Shown piece by piece: positions 63,850 to 64,000 of a DNA stretch of 64,000 bases. The DNA comes from Liolophura sinensis. Lineage: Eukaryota > Mollusca > Polyplacophora > Chitonida > Chitonidae. Within the stretch, counting starts at the first letter, position 1, and each line of letters opens with the position of its first letter. The stretch spans positions 48,353,682-48,417,681 of the forward strand of contig NC_088300.1 of NCBI RefSeq assembly GCF_032854445.1. Reading direction: 5' to 3'. Made by a program: the position numbers and the translations under genes. The notes below the pieces were generated by a model. That model was not told where the DNA came from, did not search any database, and saw only the letters and a program-made list of their open reading frames with translations.

Positions 63850-64000
63850 GTTTTTTTTTTTTTTTTTGATTGTTGTTTTATGCCGTAGTCAAGAATATTT
63901 CACTTATACGACGGCGGCCAGCATTATGGTGGATGGAAACCAGGCAGAGCCCAGGGGAAACCCACAACCATAAGCAGGTTGCTGCCAGACCTTCCCTTGT
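63850..64000 (-). mobile_element. SINE cut by the window end
   Basis: T-run, GATTGTTGTTTTATGCCGTA, core ATACGACGGCGGCCAGC and on to GCAGGTTGCTGCCAGACC at the window edge. Confidence 0.88.

Overview
The window looks like nuclear DNA from a lophotrochozoan invertebrate, most likely a mollusc or brachiopod-type animal. It is AT-rich. Genes are split into short exons with GT/AG borders, and a tRNA-headed SINE of a kind common in those phyla occurs about twenty times, together with many minisatellites. The phylum is inferred from repeat and gene style only.

Layout. (1) 442-7760, plus strand: the last seven recognised coding exons of a gene resembling SLF2/FAM178, the SMC5/6-loading factor. One intron holds a 13-copy array of decoy copies of the next exon's splice acceptor. 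(2) 7.8-12.9 kb: intergenic, with a 50-bp minisatellite and a perfect hairpin. (3) 12.9-44.8 kb: four ferritin genes in tandem, all on the minus strand (called F1 to F4 by rising coordinate), all with signal peptides. F2 and F3 are close duplicates with a full ferroxidase centre. F1 and F4 have lost key ferroxidase residues. Only F4 shows a canonical iron-responsive element. Gaps between them hold a 42-unit 79-bp satellite, a 12-bp array, a 29-bp array and many SINE pieces. (4) 48.0-48.8 kb, minus strand: an adenosine-receptor-like GPCR copy broken by an in-frame TGA. (5) 50.5 kb: a small retroelement fossil. (6) 53.9-63.1 kb, minus strand: the 3' part of an SLP-76/BLNK-type adaptor with a tyrosine motif, proline-rich middle and C-terminal SH2 domain.

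How it fits together. The ferritin cluster appears to be a secreted iron-handling set, with catalytic subunits (F2, F3) beside non-catalytic subunits (F1, F4) that could co-assemble or serve storage. The flanking genes (genome maintenance and signalling adaptor) have no evident link to iron.

The most unusual theme is repeated local duplication of exon edges with their splice sites: acceptors in the SLF2-like gene, donors of F4 exon 3, and the first exon of F4. These leave decoy splice sites beside the real ones.
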